64,000 bases of DNA from Limnohabitans sp. Rim47 (GCF_001517545.1 NZ_FBYA01000001.1:400153-464152); one strand, 5' to 3'. Shown: positions 25,609-34,290, counted from the first letter of the stretch. A program made the numbers and translations. Notes: generated from the sequence alone by a model not told the origin.

Positions 25609-27600
25609 TCAGCTCAGCAACGCATTGACCCGTTTCACATAGGCCGCAGGGTCGGCCGGCAAGCCCCCCTCGGCCAGCAGGGCCTGGTCAAACAGGATGT
25701 GGGCCAGGTCGTGGAAGTGGACCGAGCCGTCGAGCTTCTTGACCAGCGCGTGTTCGGGGTTGACTTCGAGCACGGGCTTGACTTCAGGGGCTTGCTGCCC
25801 GGCTTGCTTGAGCATGCGGGCCAGTTGCATGCTCATGCCGTCATCGGTCACCACCAGGCAGGCGGGGCTGTCCACCAGGCGGCTGGTCACACGCACGTCT
25901 TCGGCTTTGTCTTTGAGCGCCTCTTTCAGTTTGGCCAGCACGGGCTTGAAGGTTTCGGCGGCATCTTCGGCGGCTTTCTTTTCTTCTTCGTCTTGCAGTT
26001 TGCCCAGGTCAAACGCGCCTTTGGCCACGCTTTGCAGCGGGGTGCCGTCGAACTCGTGCACAAAGTTCAGTGCCCACTCGTCCACGCGGTCGGTCATCAG
26101 CAAAACCTCGATGCCTTTTTTCTTGAAGACTTCGAGCTGTGGGCTGTTTTTAGCGGCGGCCAGAGTGTCTGCGGTGATGTAGTAGATCGCGTCTTGGCCT
26201 TCTTTCATGCGGGCTTTGTAGTCGGCAAAGCTCACGCTCACGGTGTCGCTGGTGGACGAGGCAAAGCGCAGCAGTTTCGACAAACGACCTTGGTTGCCAA
26301 AGTCTTCGCCCAGGCCTTCTTTCAGCACCGCGCCGAACTCGGCGTAGAACTTGGAATACTGGCCGAGTTTGGCTTTGTCTTCCTCGCTCAAGACATCAGA
26401 GACCCCTTCGGTCGTCGCGGCGCTAGCCCCTTCGCTGGCTTCAGGCGCTTTGTCGTGTTTGGCCAGGTCTTCGAGCATCGACAGCACGCGCTTGGTGCAG
26501 CCTTCGCGGATGGCTTTGACGTCGCGGCTTTCTTGCAGCAGCTCGCGGCTCACGTTCAGCGGCAAATCGGCCGAGTCCACCACACCCTTCACAAAGCGCA
26601 GGTAGCTGGGCATCAGCGCTTCGGCTTCGTCCATGATGAAGACGCGCTTGACGTACAGCTTGATGCCGGCTTTTTTGTCGCGGTTCCACAGGTCTTGCGG
26701 GGCTTTGCTGGGGATGTAGAGCAGCTGGGTGTATTCGGTGCTGCCTTCGACGCGGTTGTGCGTCCAGGTCAGTGGGGCTTCAAAGTCGCGGCTGATTTGT
26801 TTGTAGAAGTCGGCGTATTGCTCGTCGGTGATGTCTTTCTTGGGTCGGGTCCACAGGGCGCTGGCCTTGTTGATGGTTTCCCACTCGCCGGTCTTGACCA
26901 TGGCGCCGGGCTGGCGACCACCTTCTTCGTTGTTCGGGTCGATCAGCTCGCCGTCTTTCCACTCTTCCTTTTCCATCAGGATGGGCAGGCTGATGTGGTC
27001 GGAGTATTTGCCGACAATTTCTTTCAATTTCCAGCTGTTGGCGTAATCCAGCGCTTCTTCGCGCAAGTGCAGGATCACGCTGGTGCCGCGTTCGGTGCGG
27101 TGGATGGTCTCAACTTCAAAGTCGCCCGTGCCACCGCTGATCCAGCGCACGCCTTCGGCGGCTGGTGCGCCTGCGCGGCGGGTTTCGACCGTGATTTTTT
27201 CGGCCACGATGAAGCCGGAATAAAAGCCCACGCCGAACTGGCCGATCAGCTGGGCATCCGATTTCTGGTCGCCGCTCAACTTGTTCATGAAGTCTTTGGT
27301 GCCGCTCTTGGCGATCGTGCCCAAGTGGTCAATCGCTTCTTGCGCCGTCATGCCGATGCCGTTGTCGGAGATGGTCAGCGTCTTGGCTGTTTTGTCGAAC
27401 GACAAACGCACTTGCAATTCAGGCGCGTCTTCGTAGAGGGCGGTGTTGTTGAGCGCTTCAAAGCGCAGCTTGTCGCAGGCGTCCGAGGCATTGGAGATCA
27501 GCTCGCGCAAGAAAATCTCTTGGTTGGAATACAGCGAGTGGGTGACCAGGTGCAGCAGTTGTGCGACTTCGGCCTGAAAGGCATGGGTTTGCTTGCTCAT
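25609..27600 (-). CDS. htpG: Molecular chaperone HtpG (bacterial Hsp90)
   Basis: 663 residues, full length for the family. The N-terminal ATPase domain shows NASDACDKLRFEAL near residue 37, DNGIGM near 84 and GQFGVGFYSGFIV near 128; the middle domain has the NVSRELLQ block near 342 and the C-terminal dimerisation domain follows. It refolds proteins in the cytoplasm under stress. ATG at 27600 has no good Shine-Dalgarno sequence. A sigma-32-like promoter is placed just upstream and overlaps the terminator of the preceding receptor gene. Confidence 0.97.
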   Translation of the reverse strand: MSKQTHAFQAEVAQLLHLVTHSLYSNQEIFLRELISNASDACDKLRFEALNNTALYEDAPELQVRLSFDKTAKTLTISDNGIGMTAQEAIDHLGTIAKSGTKDFMNKLSGDQKSDAQLIGQFGVGFYSGFIVAEKITVETRRAGAPAAEGVRWISGGTGDFEVETIHRTERGTSVILHLREEALDYANSWKLKEIVGKYSDHISLPILMEKEEWKDGELIDPNNEEGGRQPGAMVKTGEWETINKASALWTRPKKDITDEQYADFYKQISRDFEAPLTWTHNRVEGSTEYTQLLYIPSKAPQDLWNRDKKAGIKLYVKRVFIMDEAEALMPSYLRFVKGVVDSADLPLNVSRELLQESRDVKAIREGCTKRVLSMLEDLAKHDKAPEASEGASAATTEGVSDVLSEEDKAKLGQYSKFYAEFGAVLKEGLGEDFGNQGRLSKLLRFASSTSDTVSVSFADYKARMKEGQDAIYYITADTLAAAKNSPQLEVFKKKGIEVLLMTDRVDEWALNFVHEFDGTPLQSVAKGAFDLGKLQDEEEKKAAEDAAETFKPVLAKLKEALKDKAEDVRVTSRLVDSPACLVVTDDGMSMQLARMLKQAGQQAPEVKPVLEVNPEHALVKKLDGSVHFHDLAHILFDQALLAEGGLPADPAAYVKRVNALLS

Positions 27601-27635
27601 ATCGATTCGAGGGGTAAAAAAAGATCAAAAAACAA

Positions 27636-27660
27636 CAACGCCCCACAGTTTGGGGCGTTG
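27636..27660 (-). terminator. Intrinsic terminator of the receptor gene upstream of htpG
   Basis: On the minus strand CAACGCCCCA (27660 to 27651) pairs perfectly with TGGGGCGTTG (27645 to 27636) around a 5-nt loop, and the downstream minus strand is T-rich (runs of six and seven T between 27632 and 27613). This ends the transcript of the gene at 27682-28707 only 36 bases before the htpG start codon. Confidence 0.88.
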
Positions 27661-27675
27661 AGGCGGAATTTCAAG
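27648..27675 (-). promoter_or_regulatory. Candidate sigma-32 heat-shock promoter of htpG
   Basis: Minus strand, reading down: CTTGAAA (27675-27669) as -35 and CCCCAAAC (27655-27648) as -10, with 14 bases between CTTGAA and CCCC. The sigma-32 consensus is CTTGAAA, 11-16 bases, CCCCATNT. Transcription would begin near 27640, giving a leader of about 40 bases to the htpG ATG at 27600. The -10 element lies in the 5' arm of the terminator hairpin of the preceding gene. Confidence 0.7.
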
Positions 27676-27681
27676 AGTGGG

Positions 27682-28707
27682 TTATTTAGACAAGCTGCTG
27701 ACTTCTTTGTTCCAACGCTCCAGCAAGCGCCGGCGCTCGGCGGATTTGCCGTACTTTTCAAAGTCATATTTGATCAGGCGCACATTGTCCATAGACGGGA
27801 TGCGTGGATCGGGCTTGAAGGTCTTGTTGGCCGGGCTCTGCAGGCTGTCGGCTTTGGCACCAATGCTTTGGCCTGCAGGGCTCATGAGCCAGTCGTAATA
27901 GCGCTTGGCGTTGGCCGTGTTGCGTGCGCCTTTGACCAGCGCAATGCCACCGATTTCATAGCTGGTGCCTTCACAGGGTGCTGCGGTGGCCACCGGGTAT
28001 TTGTTGTGTCGCCAGCCGTCAAAACCAAAGATGAAGCTGATGCCTACCGCCACCTCGCCCTTGGCGACGTTGGGCGCTTGCGCTGTACCGCTGCGGGTGT
28101 ATTGGGTCACGTTTTTGTGCAGGGCTTTCATGTAGTCAAAGGCCTCGTCTTCGCCCATCAACTGCACCAGCCCGGCCAAGATGGTGTATGCCGTGCCGCT
28201 GGATGCGGGGTGCGAAATCTCGACTTCGCCTTTATAGATGGGCTTGACCACATCCGACCAGCACTTGGGCTCGGGCAATTTCTTTTTCTTAAGCAGATCG
28301 GTGTTCCAGCCAAAGCCAATGGCACTGGTGTAAAAACCGCCCACCATGTTTTGTGTCATGGCGTATTGGCGCACGCTCCAGCTGTGCAGGTCGTTCAGGT
28401 AGTCGGGTCGGTAAGGGGTCAGCAGGCCGATTTCTGCGGCCTGCAAAAACGGGTCACCTGTGCCTCCCCACCAGATATCGGTCTTGGGGTTGGCCGCTTC
28501 GGCACGCAATTGGGCCAAGGCTTCACCAGTCGCTTTGCGGGTTTGGTTGACGGTGATGCCAGTTGCCTTGGTGAACTCTTTGGCAGCCATTTCGCACCAG
28601 CTTTGGTCGGTGCTGCAAATCGCGTTGAGGCTGCCAGTTTGGGCCGATGCGGCACCTGCAGACAAAGCGGCTGCCATGACAAAAGTGACTGTGAACTTCA
28701 GGGGCAT
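27682..28707 (-). CDS. ABC transporter periplasmic binding protein, Fe(III)/2-aminoethylphosphonate (AfuA/FbpA-like) type
   Basis: 341 residues with a clean Sec signal peptide ending near ASA and a mature start at QTGSLNAIC. Blocks such as TDIWWGGTGDPFLQAAEIGLL, ISHPASSGTAYTILAGLVQ and YDWLMSPAGQ are typical of the family of periplasmic receptors for ferric ion, 2-aminoethylphosphonate or related ligands. The exact ligand is not clear; the tyrosine pair diagnostic for iron binding is not obvious to me. ATG at 28707 has GGAG seven bases upstream. No permease or ATPase gene lies next to it, so it is an orphan receptor. Its transcript ends at the hairpin at 27636-27660. Confidence 0.85.
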   Translation of the reverse strand: MPLKFTVTFVMAAALSAGAASAQTGSLNAICSTDQSWCEMAAKEFTKATGITVNQTRKATGEALAQLRAEAANPKTDIWWGGTGDPFLQAAEIGLLTPYRPDYLNDLHSWSVRQYAMTQNMVGGFYTSAIGFGWNTDLLKKKKLPEPKCWSDVVKPIYKGEVEISHPASSGTAYTILAGLVQLMGEDEAFDYMKALHKNVTQYTRSGTAQAPNVAKGEVAVGISFIFGFDGWRHNKYPVATAAPCEGTSYEIGGIALVKGARNTANAKRYYDWLMSPAGQSIGAKADSLQSPANKTFKPDPRIPSMDNVRLIKYDFEKYGKSAERRRLLERWNKEVSSLSK

Positions 28708-28773
28708 TTGGCGTCTCCAGAGTTGATGGGTGAGCTTGTCGGAGGTTTCAGCCCCGACATGCAGCGGTCGCTG

Positions 28774-29682
28774 TCAAAACGATTCGTGAGGCCCCAGGTA
28801 GCGCCATTGCCCCGCAGGCATTTGCCCGAGTTGCACGCCGCCCATGCGGATGCGTTTGAGGCCGACCACCTTCAGGCCAACCTGCTCGCACATGCGGCGA
28901 ATTTGGCGTTTTTTGCCTTCGGTCAACACAAAGCGCAGCTGCTCAGGGTTTTGCCACTCCACCTTGGCGGGCTTGAGCGGTTTGCCGTCCAGGCTCAGGC
29001 CATGGCGCAGGCGCGCCAGTTGGGCGGCCGGGAACACGGCTTGCACGTTGGCACTGACGCGGTCAAAGTCGCCAATCACAGTGAGCTGGTTGGCTTTGCC
29101 GCCATAGGTGGCCGATGCGGCAGAGGCGGCGGCGGTGTTTTCGTGGCCGGTGTAGGCCACGCGCACCAGGTATTCTTTTTCCATCTCCGAGTCTTCGCCG
29201 ATCAGCTGACGCGCCACGCGGCCGTCTTGCGTCAGCACCAACAGACCTGTGGAATCGATGTCGAGCCGACCCGCCGGGGCCAGGCCGCGCAGGTGCGGTG
29301 GCGTGAAGCGCAGCTTGGAAGGGTCGCCCATCCAGTGGCTGCGCGGGTTGATGAGGGTGATGGCGGGCTCGTGCCCGTCTTCGGCCTGGCCACTGACATA
29401 GCCCATGGGCTTGTGCAGCAAGATGGTCACTTGCCGGTCTTGTTGTTGTTCGGCGGCTTTGTCGATGGTGATGCGGTCAGACAGCGTGACTTGTTGGCCC
29501 ATGCTGGCGGGCAGGCCGTTGACCAAAACCCAGCCTTGTTCGATCCAGGCGTCGGCCTCGCGGCGTGAGCACATGCGCAACTCGGCCATGCGTTTGTTCA
29601 GGCGCGAGGTGCCGCTGGCTGCGGCAGCATCGCCTTTGCCTTCGGGTCGAGGGGCACGTTTGAAAGCCGGGGGCTGGGTCAT
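28774..29682 (-). CDS. 23S rRNA pseudouridine synthase, RluF-like (RsuA/RluB/E/F family)
   Basis: 302 residues. An S4 RNA-binding domain covers about 25-85 (RLNKRMAELRMCSRREADAWI), followed by the pseudouridine synthase domain with the catalytic aspartate in GRLDIDSTGLLVL and the KKRQIRRMCEQVGLKV block near 255. It isomerises a uridine in ribosomal RNA. Within the family it looks most like RluF (U2604 of 23S rRNA) but RluB or RluE specificity cannot be excluded by eye. It lies behind the Crp/Fnr gene on the same strand with 63 bases between. Confidence 0.87.
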   Translation of the reverse strand: MTQPPAFKRAPRPEGKGDAAAASGTSRLNKRMAELRMCSRREADAWIEQGWVLVNGLPASMGQQVTLSDRITIDKAAEQQQDRQVTILLHKPMGYVSGQAEDGHEPAITLINPRSHWMGDPSKLRFTPPHLRGLAPAGRLDIDSTGLLVLTQDGRVARQLIGEDSEMEKEYLVRVAYTGHENTAAASAASATYGGKANQLTVIGDFDRVSANVQAVFPAAQLARLRHGLSLDGKPLKPAKVEWQNPEQLRFVLTEGKKRQIRRMCEQVGLKVVGLKRIRMGGVQLGQMPAGQWRYLGPHESF

Positions 29683-29745
29683 GGGGTCAGGGGGTGAAAA
29701 GAAGTTGCCCGATTGTCCGCTGTTTTTGTGTCTTGGCGCGTCATT

Positions 29746-30456
29746 TCACTTGAATTGCACGGTGCGCAGGCCCTGCATATCCAGGATGCGCAGGCCGCCG
29801 TATTCGATGCGAATCAGTTGTTGCGCTTGCAGTACTTTGAGCGCCTCGTTCACCCGTTGGCGTGACAGCCCCACCAGATACGCCAGCTCTTGCTGGGTGA
29901 TGCGCAGCACTTCGCCCACACCCGAAAACAGCACCGGGTTGAACAGCGCGGCCAGGTGCCTGGCCAGGCGCAGTTCGGGGTTGGTCATGCGGTCCATCTC
30001 TCGCGCCGCGATGAACTGGCCCAGCCGCTCGTTGAGCTGCTGCATGATGAATCGGTTGAAGCCCAGCGAGTGGTCAATGAGCCAATGAAAGGTGTCCAGC
30101 GGCATGCCCGCCACCACGCTGGGCCTGAGGGCCTGGATGTTGTAGCGGTAGATTTCGCGTTTGAGCGCAGTGCCTTCGCCAAACCAGCCGCCGGGCGGCA
30201 CGCCGGTGAAGGTCATGGTCTGACCGCTTTCGTTGTCGCTGCTCATTTTGAGCAAGCCCGAGATCACGCCAAACCAATAGGTCACGGGCCGTCCGACGCG
30301 GCAAACGTAGTCGCCTGTTTGGGGGTCACTCACCACCAGTTGCGGCACGATTTGCTGACGCTCTGAATCGCTCAACAAGCCCAACCACGGAATCTCTTGC
30401 AGCTCGGCCCCGGTGGGGGCGCGGCGGCGTTGGTGTACGCTGATTTCTTTGGGCAT
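29746..30456 (-). CDS. Crp/Fnr family transcriptional regulator
   Basis: 236 residues: cyclic-nucleotide-binding-like beta barrel about 25-130 (PVTYWFGVISGLLKM, GGWFGEGTAL) and a C-terminal winged helix with the recognition segment LVGLSRQRVNEALKVL. There are no FNR-type N-terminal cysteines, so it is not an iron-sulfur oxygen sensor of the classical kind. ATG at 30456 is chosen; the open frame to 30561 would run into the divergent promoter. It diverges from the acyl-CoA synthetase/liv operon, which it probably regulates through the repeats at 30512-30545. Confidence 0.88.
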   Translation of the reverse strand: MPKEISVHQRRRAPTGAELQEIPWLGLLSDSERQQIVPQLVVSDPQTGDYVCRVGRPVTYWFGVISGLLKMSSDNESGQTMTFTGVPPGGWFGEGTALKREIYRYNIQALRPSVVAGMPLDTFHWLIDHSLGFNRFIMQQLNERLGQFIAAREMDRMTNPELRLARHLAALFNPVLFSGVGEVLRITQQELAYLVGLSRQRVNEALKVLQAQQLIRIEYGGLRILDMQGLRTVQFK

Positions 30457-30511
30457 AGGGTGTTTGGGGCTTGTCAGGCTGCGGTCAGTCGCGCTAGGGG
30501 TCTTCCCTGAA

Positions 30512-30545
30512 TTGTCGTCCAAATGACAACTCAACGTCAAATGAC
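30512..30545. promoter_or_regulatory. Inverted repeat and tandem GTC-N-AAATGAC boxes, probable Crp/Fnr operator
   Basis: TTGTC (30512-30516) and GACAA (30525-30529) form a perfect inverted repeat with 8 bases between. Inside and after it are two related boxes, GTCCAAATGAC (30517-30527) and GTCAAATGAC (30536-30545), about 19 bases apart, i.e. close to two helical turns. They lie between the divergent starts of the Crp/Fnr gene (30456) and the acyl-CoA synthetase gene (30612). Confidence 0.5.
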
Positions 30546-30611
30546 TCCCTACGATCTGCACAAGTTCAGTCGCATTGCATTCAATGCACCGTTTTGGAGA
30601 CAGGTCAGGTC

Positions 30612-32558
30612 ATGCAAACAACGTTTCCCCGTTTGATGCTCACGCACGCTGCCGAGCGCCCCACCGCGCCCGCATTGCGAGAGAAAGAATATGGCATTTG
30701 GCAGACCACCACTTGGTCTGATCTGGCCCGTTTGGTTCAGTCCGTCGCTTGTGGCTTGCACCAGGCGGGCTTGCGACGGGGTGAGCACCTGATCGTGGTG
30801 GGCTCTAATCGGCCACGGCTGTACGCCACCATGTTGGCGGCCCAGTCTTTGGGTGCGATCCCAGTGCCCTTGTACCAAGATGCCGCGGCGGCCGAATGCG
30901 TCTTTCCCATCACCAACGCCGAAGTGCGCTTTGCCGTGGTGGAAGACCAAGAGCAGGTTGACAAGATGCTGGAAGTGCGCGAGCAGTGCCCGCAGCTGAG
31001 CCATATTTATTACGACGACCCACGGGGCCTGCGCAAGTACACCGAAGAGGGCTTGGGCTCGCTCGAAGAGCTGATCGCGGCGGGCGCTGTGTTTGCCACG
31101 CAACATCCACAGTTTTTTGCCGATGAAGTCGATCAAGTCCAGCATGGCGACGTGGCGGCGATGTTCTTCACCTCGGGCACCACGGGCAACCCCAAGGGCG
31201 TGGTGCACACCCACAGCACCTTGATCGACCGCGCCGATGCGGGTGCCGAGTTTGACAAACTGACCAGCGCCGAAGATGTGCTGGCCTATATGCCGCCTGC
31301 TTGGGTGGGGCAAAACATCTTCAGCTACGCCCAATGGTTGGTGTGTGGCTATGTGGTCAATTGCCCCGAGTCGGCGGCCACGGTGACCATCGATTTGAAA
31401 GAGATTGGCCCGACGTATTACTTCGCGCCGCCCCGCGTGTTCGAGGGCATGCTGACCAGCGTGATGATCCGCATGGAAGACGCGGGCAGTTTCAAGCGCA
31501 AGCTGTTCCACTATTTCATGGGCGTGGCCAAAAAAGTCGGCCCGGCTTTGATGGATGGCCAATCGGTCGGCTTGCTCGACCGATTGGTGTATGGCCTGGG
31601 CAACCTCATGGTGTATGGCCCCTTGCGCAACAACATGGGCTTTAGCCGTGTGCGTGTGGCCTACACCGCGGGCGAGGCCATTGGCCCTGACTTGTTCACC
31701 TTCTTCCGATCCATTGGCGTGAACATCAAGCAGCTCTACGGTTCCACCGAGACGGCGGTCTTTGTTTGTTTGCAGCCCGACAACGAAGCACGTGCCGACA
31801 CCGTGGGTGTGCCTTGCAAGGGTGTGGAAATCAAGGTGGCCGACAACGGCGAGATCTTGGTCAAATCGCCCGGTTTGCTCAAGGAGTACTACAAGAACCC
31901 GGCGGCCACAGCCGAGGTGCTGACGGCCGATGGTTGGTACCACACCAGCGATGCGGGCTTCATTGACAGCCATGGCCACCTCAAGATCATTGACCGTGTG
32001 AAAGACGTGGGCCGTATTCTGGGCGGTGCCAACGATGGCGCGATGTTTGCGCCTAAATATGTCGAGAACAAGCTGAAGTTTTTCCCGCACATCAAAGAGG
32101 TGGTGGCCTATGGCGACCAGCGCGAAAAAGTGTGCGTGATGATCAACATCGACTTTGACGCCGTGGGCAACTGGGCAGAGCGCCGCAACTTGCCCTATGC
32201 CGGCTACACCGACCTGGCGCAAAAGCCCGAGGTGTACCAGCTCGTCAAAGAGTGCGTTGAAAAAGTCAATGCCGATCTGGCCGAAGACAGCATGTTGGCC
32301 GGCAGCCAAGTGTCCCGTTTCCTGATCCTGCACAAAGAGCTGGACGCCGACGATGGTGAGTTGACCCGCACCAACAAAGTCCGCCGTGGCTTCATCGCCG
32401 ACAAATACAAACCGTTGGTCGATGGCCTCTACGAAGGCCGAACCGAGCAGTACATCGAGACGGTGGTCAAGTTCGAAGACGGCCGCACCGGCAGCGTGAG
32501 CGCCACGCTCAAAATTTCCGACGCCAAAACATTCACACCCGTGAAGGCAGCAGCATGA
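30612..32558 (+). CDS. AMP-dependent acyl/aryl-CoA synthetase (long-chain fatty acid-CoA ligase family)
   Basis: 648 residues, ANL superfamily. The AMP-binding P-loop FFTSGTTGNPKGV is near residue 190, the A5 motif YGSTETAV near 376, the A7 region GWYHTSDAGF near 440 and the hinge/A8 region KIIDRVKDVGR near 460. It activates a carboxylic acid to its CoA thioester with ATP. ATG at 30612 follows AGGTCAGG; an in-frame TTG at 30594 is less likely. It is the first gene of an operon with branched-chain-type ABC importer genes, so it probably activates the imported acid. The stop overlaps the start of livG (ATGA). Confidence 0.9.
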   Translation: MQTTFPRLMLTHAAERPTAPALREKEYGIWQTTTWSDLARLVQSVACGLHQAGLRRGEHLIVVGSNRPRLYATMLAAQSLGAIPVPLYQDAAAAECVFPITNAEVRFAVVEDQEQVDKMLEVREQCPQLSHIYYDDPRGLRKYTEEGLGSLEELIAAGAVFATQHPQFFADEVDQVQHGDVAAMFFTSGTTGNPKGVVHTHSTLIDRADAGAEFDKLTSAEDVLAYMPPAWVGQNIFSYAQWLVCGYVVNCPESAATVTIDLKEIGPTYYFAPPRVFEGMLTSVMIRMEDAGSFKRKLFHYFMGVAKKVGPALMDGQSVGLLDRLVYGLGNLMVYGPLRNNMGFSRVRVAYTAGEAIGPDLFTFFRSIGVNIKQLYGSTETAVFVCLQPDNEARADTVGVPCKGVEIKVADNGEILVKSPGLLKEYYKNPAATAEVLTADGWYHTSDAGFIDSHGHLKIIDRVKDVGRILGGANDGAMFAPKYVENKLKFFPHIKEVVAYGDQREKVCVMINIDFDAVGNWAERRNLPYAGYTDLAQKPEVYQLVKECVEKVNADLAEDSMLAGSQVSRFLILHKELDADDGELTRTNKVRRGFIADKYKPLVDGLYEGRTEQYIETVVKFEDGRTGSVSATLKISDAKTFTPVKAAA

Positions 32559-33337
32559 CCAAAAAAATCGGCGACGTCATTTTGGACGTCAGCAACATCA
32601 GTTTGCGGTTTGGTGGCGTGAAAGCGCTGACCGACATTTCGTTCAACGTGCGCGAACACGAGGTCCGCGCCATCATTGGCCCCAACGGGGCAGGCAAAAG
32701 CTCGATGCTCAACTGCATCAACGGGGTGTACCAGCCGCAAGAAGGCAGCATCACTTTCCGTGGCCAAAAGTTTGACCACATGAACAGCCGCCAAGTGGCC
32801 GAGATGGGCATTGCCCGCACATTCCAAAACTTGGCCTTGTTCAAGGGCATGAGCGTGATCGACAACATCATGACCGGTCGCAACCTGCGCATTAAAAGCA
32901 ATTTGTTCATGCAGGCTTTGCGCCTTGGCCCGGCCCAACGCGAGGAAGAAGAGCATCGCGAGTTCGTCGAGCACATCATCGACTTTCTGGAGATCCAGGC
33001 CTTTCGCAAAACGCCCGTGGGCCAGCTGCCTTATGGCTTGCAAAAACGCGTGGACTTGGGCCGCGCTTTGGCCATGGAGCCGCAAGTGCTGCTGCTCGAC
33101 GAGCCCATGGCCGGCATGAACATGGAAGAAAAGCAGGACATGTGCCGCTTCATTCTGGATGTGAACGACGAATTTGGCTCGACCATCGTGTTGATCGAGC
33201 ACGACATGGGCGTGGTGATGGACATCTCGGACCGTGTGGTGGTGCTGGACTACGGCAAAAAAATCGGCGACGGGACTCCCGAAGAAGTGCGCAACAACGA
33301 AGAAGTGATCAGTGCCTATCTGGGCACCAGTCACTAA
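32555..33337 (+). CDS. livG: Branched-chain amino acid-type ABC transporter ATP-binding protein LivG
   Basis: 260 residues: Walker A GPNGAGKSS near residue 44, the LivG-specific ARTFQNLALFKGMSV near 90, Walker B LLLDEPMAGMN near 182, H-loop IEHDMGVVM. The ABC signature is degenerate (LPYGLQKRVDLGRAL), which is usual in this subfamily. The start overlaps the stop of the CoA synthetase by four bases. It works with LivF and the two permeases encoded downstream. The operon partners suggest an aromatic or fatty acid substrate rather than an amino acid. Confidence 0.92.
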   Translation: MTKKIGDVILDVSNISLRFGGVKALTDISFNVREHEVRAIIGPNGAGKSSMLNCINGVYQPQEGSITFRGQKFDHMNSRQVAEMGIARTFQNLALFKGMSVIDNIMTGRNLRIKSNLFMQALRLGPAQREEEEHREFVEHIIDFLEIQAFRKTPVGQLPYGLQKRVDLGRALAMEPQVLLLDEPMAGMNMEEKQDMCRFILDVNDEFGSTIVLIEHDMGVVMDISDRVVVLDYGKKIGDGTPEEVRNNEEVISAYLGTSH

Positions 33338-33349
33338 GGAGAAAAAGAC

Positions 33350-34279
33350 ACGGCATTTTTCCTGGAAGCTCTTTTGGGTGGACTGATGGCCGGCATGCTT
33401 TACGCGCTGGTGGCGCTGGGCTTTGTGCTGATTTACAAAGCCTCTGGCGTGTTCAACTTTGCGCAAGGCGCGATGGTGCTGTTTGCCGCTCTGGCCATGG
33501 CGCGTTTTTCAGAATGGATTCCTGGCTGGTTGGGTCTGGAGGACAAGTTTTTGGGCAACCTGTTGGCCTTTGCGCTGTCGGCCAGCGTCATGTTTGTGCT
33601 GGCCTGGCTGATCGAGCGCTTGGTGTTGCGCCACTTGGTCAACCAAGAGGGCGTGACCTTGCTGATGGCCACGCTGGGCATCACTTACTTTTTGGATGGT
33701 TTGGGCCAGACCATTTTTGGCAGCGACATTTACAAAATCGATGTGGGCATGCCCAAGGATCCGGTGTTTTTGCTTGACTCGATTTTTCCTGGTGGTGTTT
33801 TGGTCAATCTGGAAGACGTGTATGCCGCGTGCATTGCGGCCTTGCTGGTGGTGGTGCTGTCGCTGTTTTTCCAGAAAACCAGCACCGGTCGGGCCTTGCG
33901 TGCGGTGGCCGATGACCATCAGGCCGCCCAGTCGATTGGCATTCCGCTCAACCGCATTTGGGTGATCGTCTGGTTTGTGGCGGGCATCACAGCCTTGGTG
34001 GCCGGCATCATTTGGGGCTCCAAGATGGGTGTGCAGTTTTCGCTGACCACAGTGGCTTTGCGGGCTTTGCCTGTGATTATTTTGGGCGGACTGACCTCGG
34101 TGCCCGGTGCCATCATCGGCGGCCTGATCATCGGTGTGGGTGAGAAGTTGTCCGAGGTGTATCTGGGCCCTTATGTGGGCGGCGGCATCGAAATCTGGTT
34201 TGCTTACGTGCTGGCGCTGGTGTTCCTGTTGTTCAGGCCACAGGGTCTGTTCGGCGAAAAAATCATCGACCGCGTGTAA
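33350..34279 (+). CDS. livH: Branched-chain-type ABC transporter permease LivH, apparent ACG start
   Basis: 309 residues if translation begins at ACG 33350. AAGGAG (33336-33341) lies eight bases before that codon and reading from it gives (M)AFFLEALLGGLMAGMLYALVA, the N-terminus normal for this family. Conventional in-frame starts exist only at TTG 33374 and ATG 33386; both cut into the first helix and lie far from the AAGGAG. About eight helices follow, with FNFAQGAMV near residue 37 and the conserved LGGLTSVPGAIIGGLIIGVGEKL near 248. It forms the channel with LivM. If the ACG is real it would be translated weakly. Confidence 0.85.
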   Translation, partial: TAFFLEALLGGLMAGMLYALVALGFVLIYKASGVFNFAQGAMVLFAALAMARFSEWIPGWLGLEDKFLGNLLAFALSASVMFVLAWLIERLVLRHLVNQEGVTLLMATLGITYFLDGLGQTIFGSDIYKIDVGMPKDPVFLLDSIFPGGVLVNLEDVYAACIAALLVVVLSLFFQKTSTGRALRAVADDHQAAQSIGIPLNRIWVIVWFVAGITALVAGIIWGSKMGVQFSLTTVALRALPVIILGGLTSVPGAIIGGLIIGVGEKLSEVYLGPYVGGGIEIWFAYVLALVFLLFRPQGLFGEKIIDRV

Positions 34280-34290
34280 GGAGATAAAAC

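Noticed and set aside
27600..27655. An RNA thermometer in the htpG leader (GGGG pairing with CCCC near the start codon)
   Set aside because: Pairing is possible but there is no visible Shine-Dalgarno sequence to be masked, so the idea has no support beyond a 4-base match.
25699..29568. A continuous plus-strand open frame of about 1289 codons opposite htpG, the receptor gene and the pseudouridine synthase gene
   Set aside because: It is antisense to three well-recognised genes, crosses two terminators and has a Phe/Gln/His-rich composition expected from reading GC-rich coding DNA backwards.
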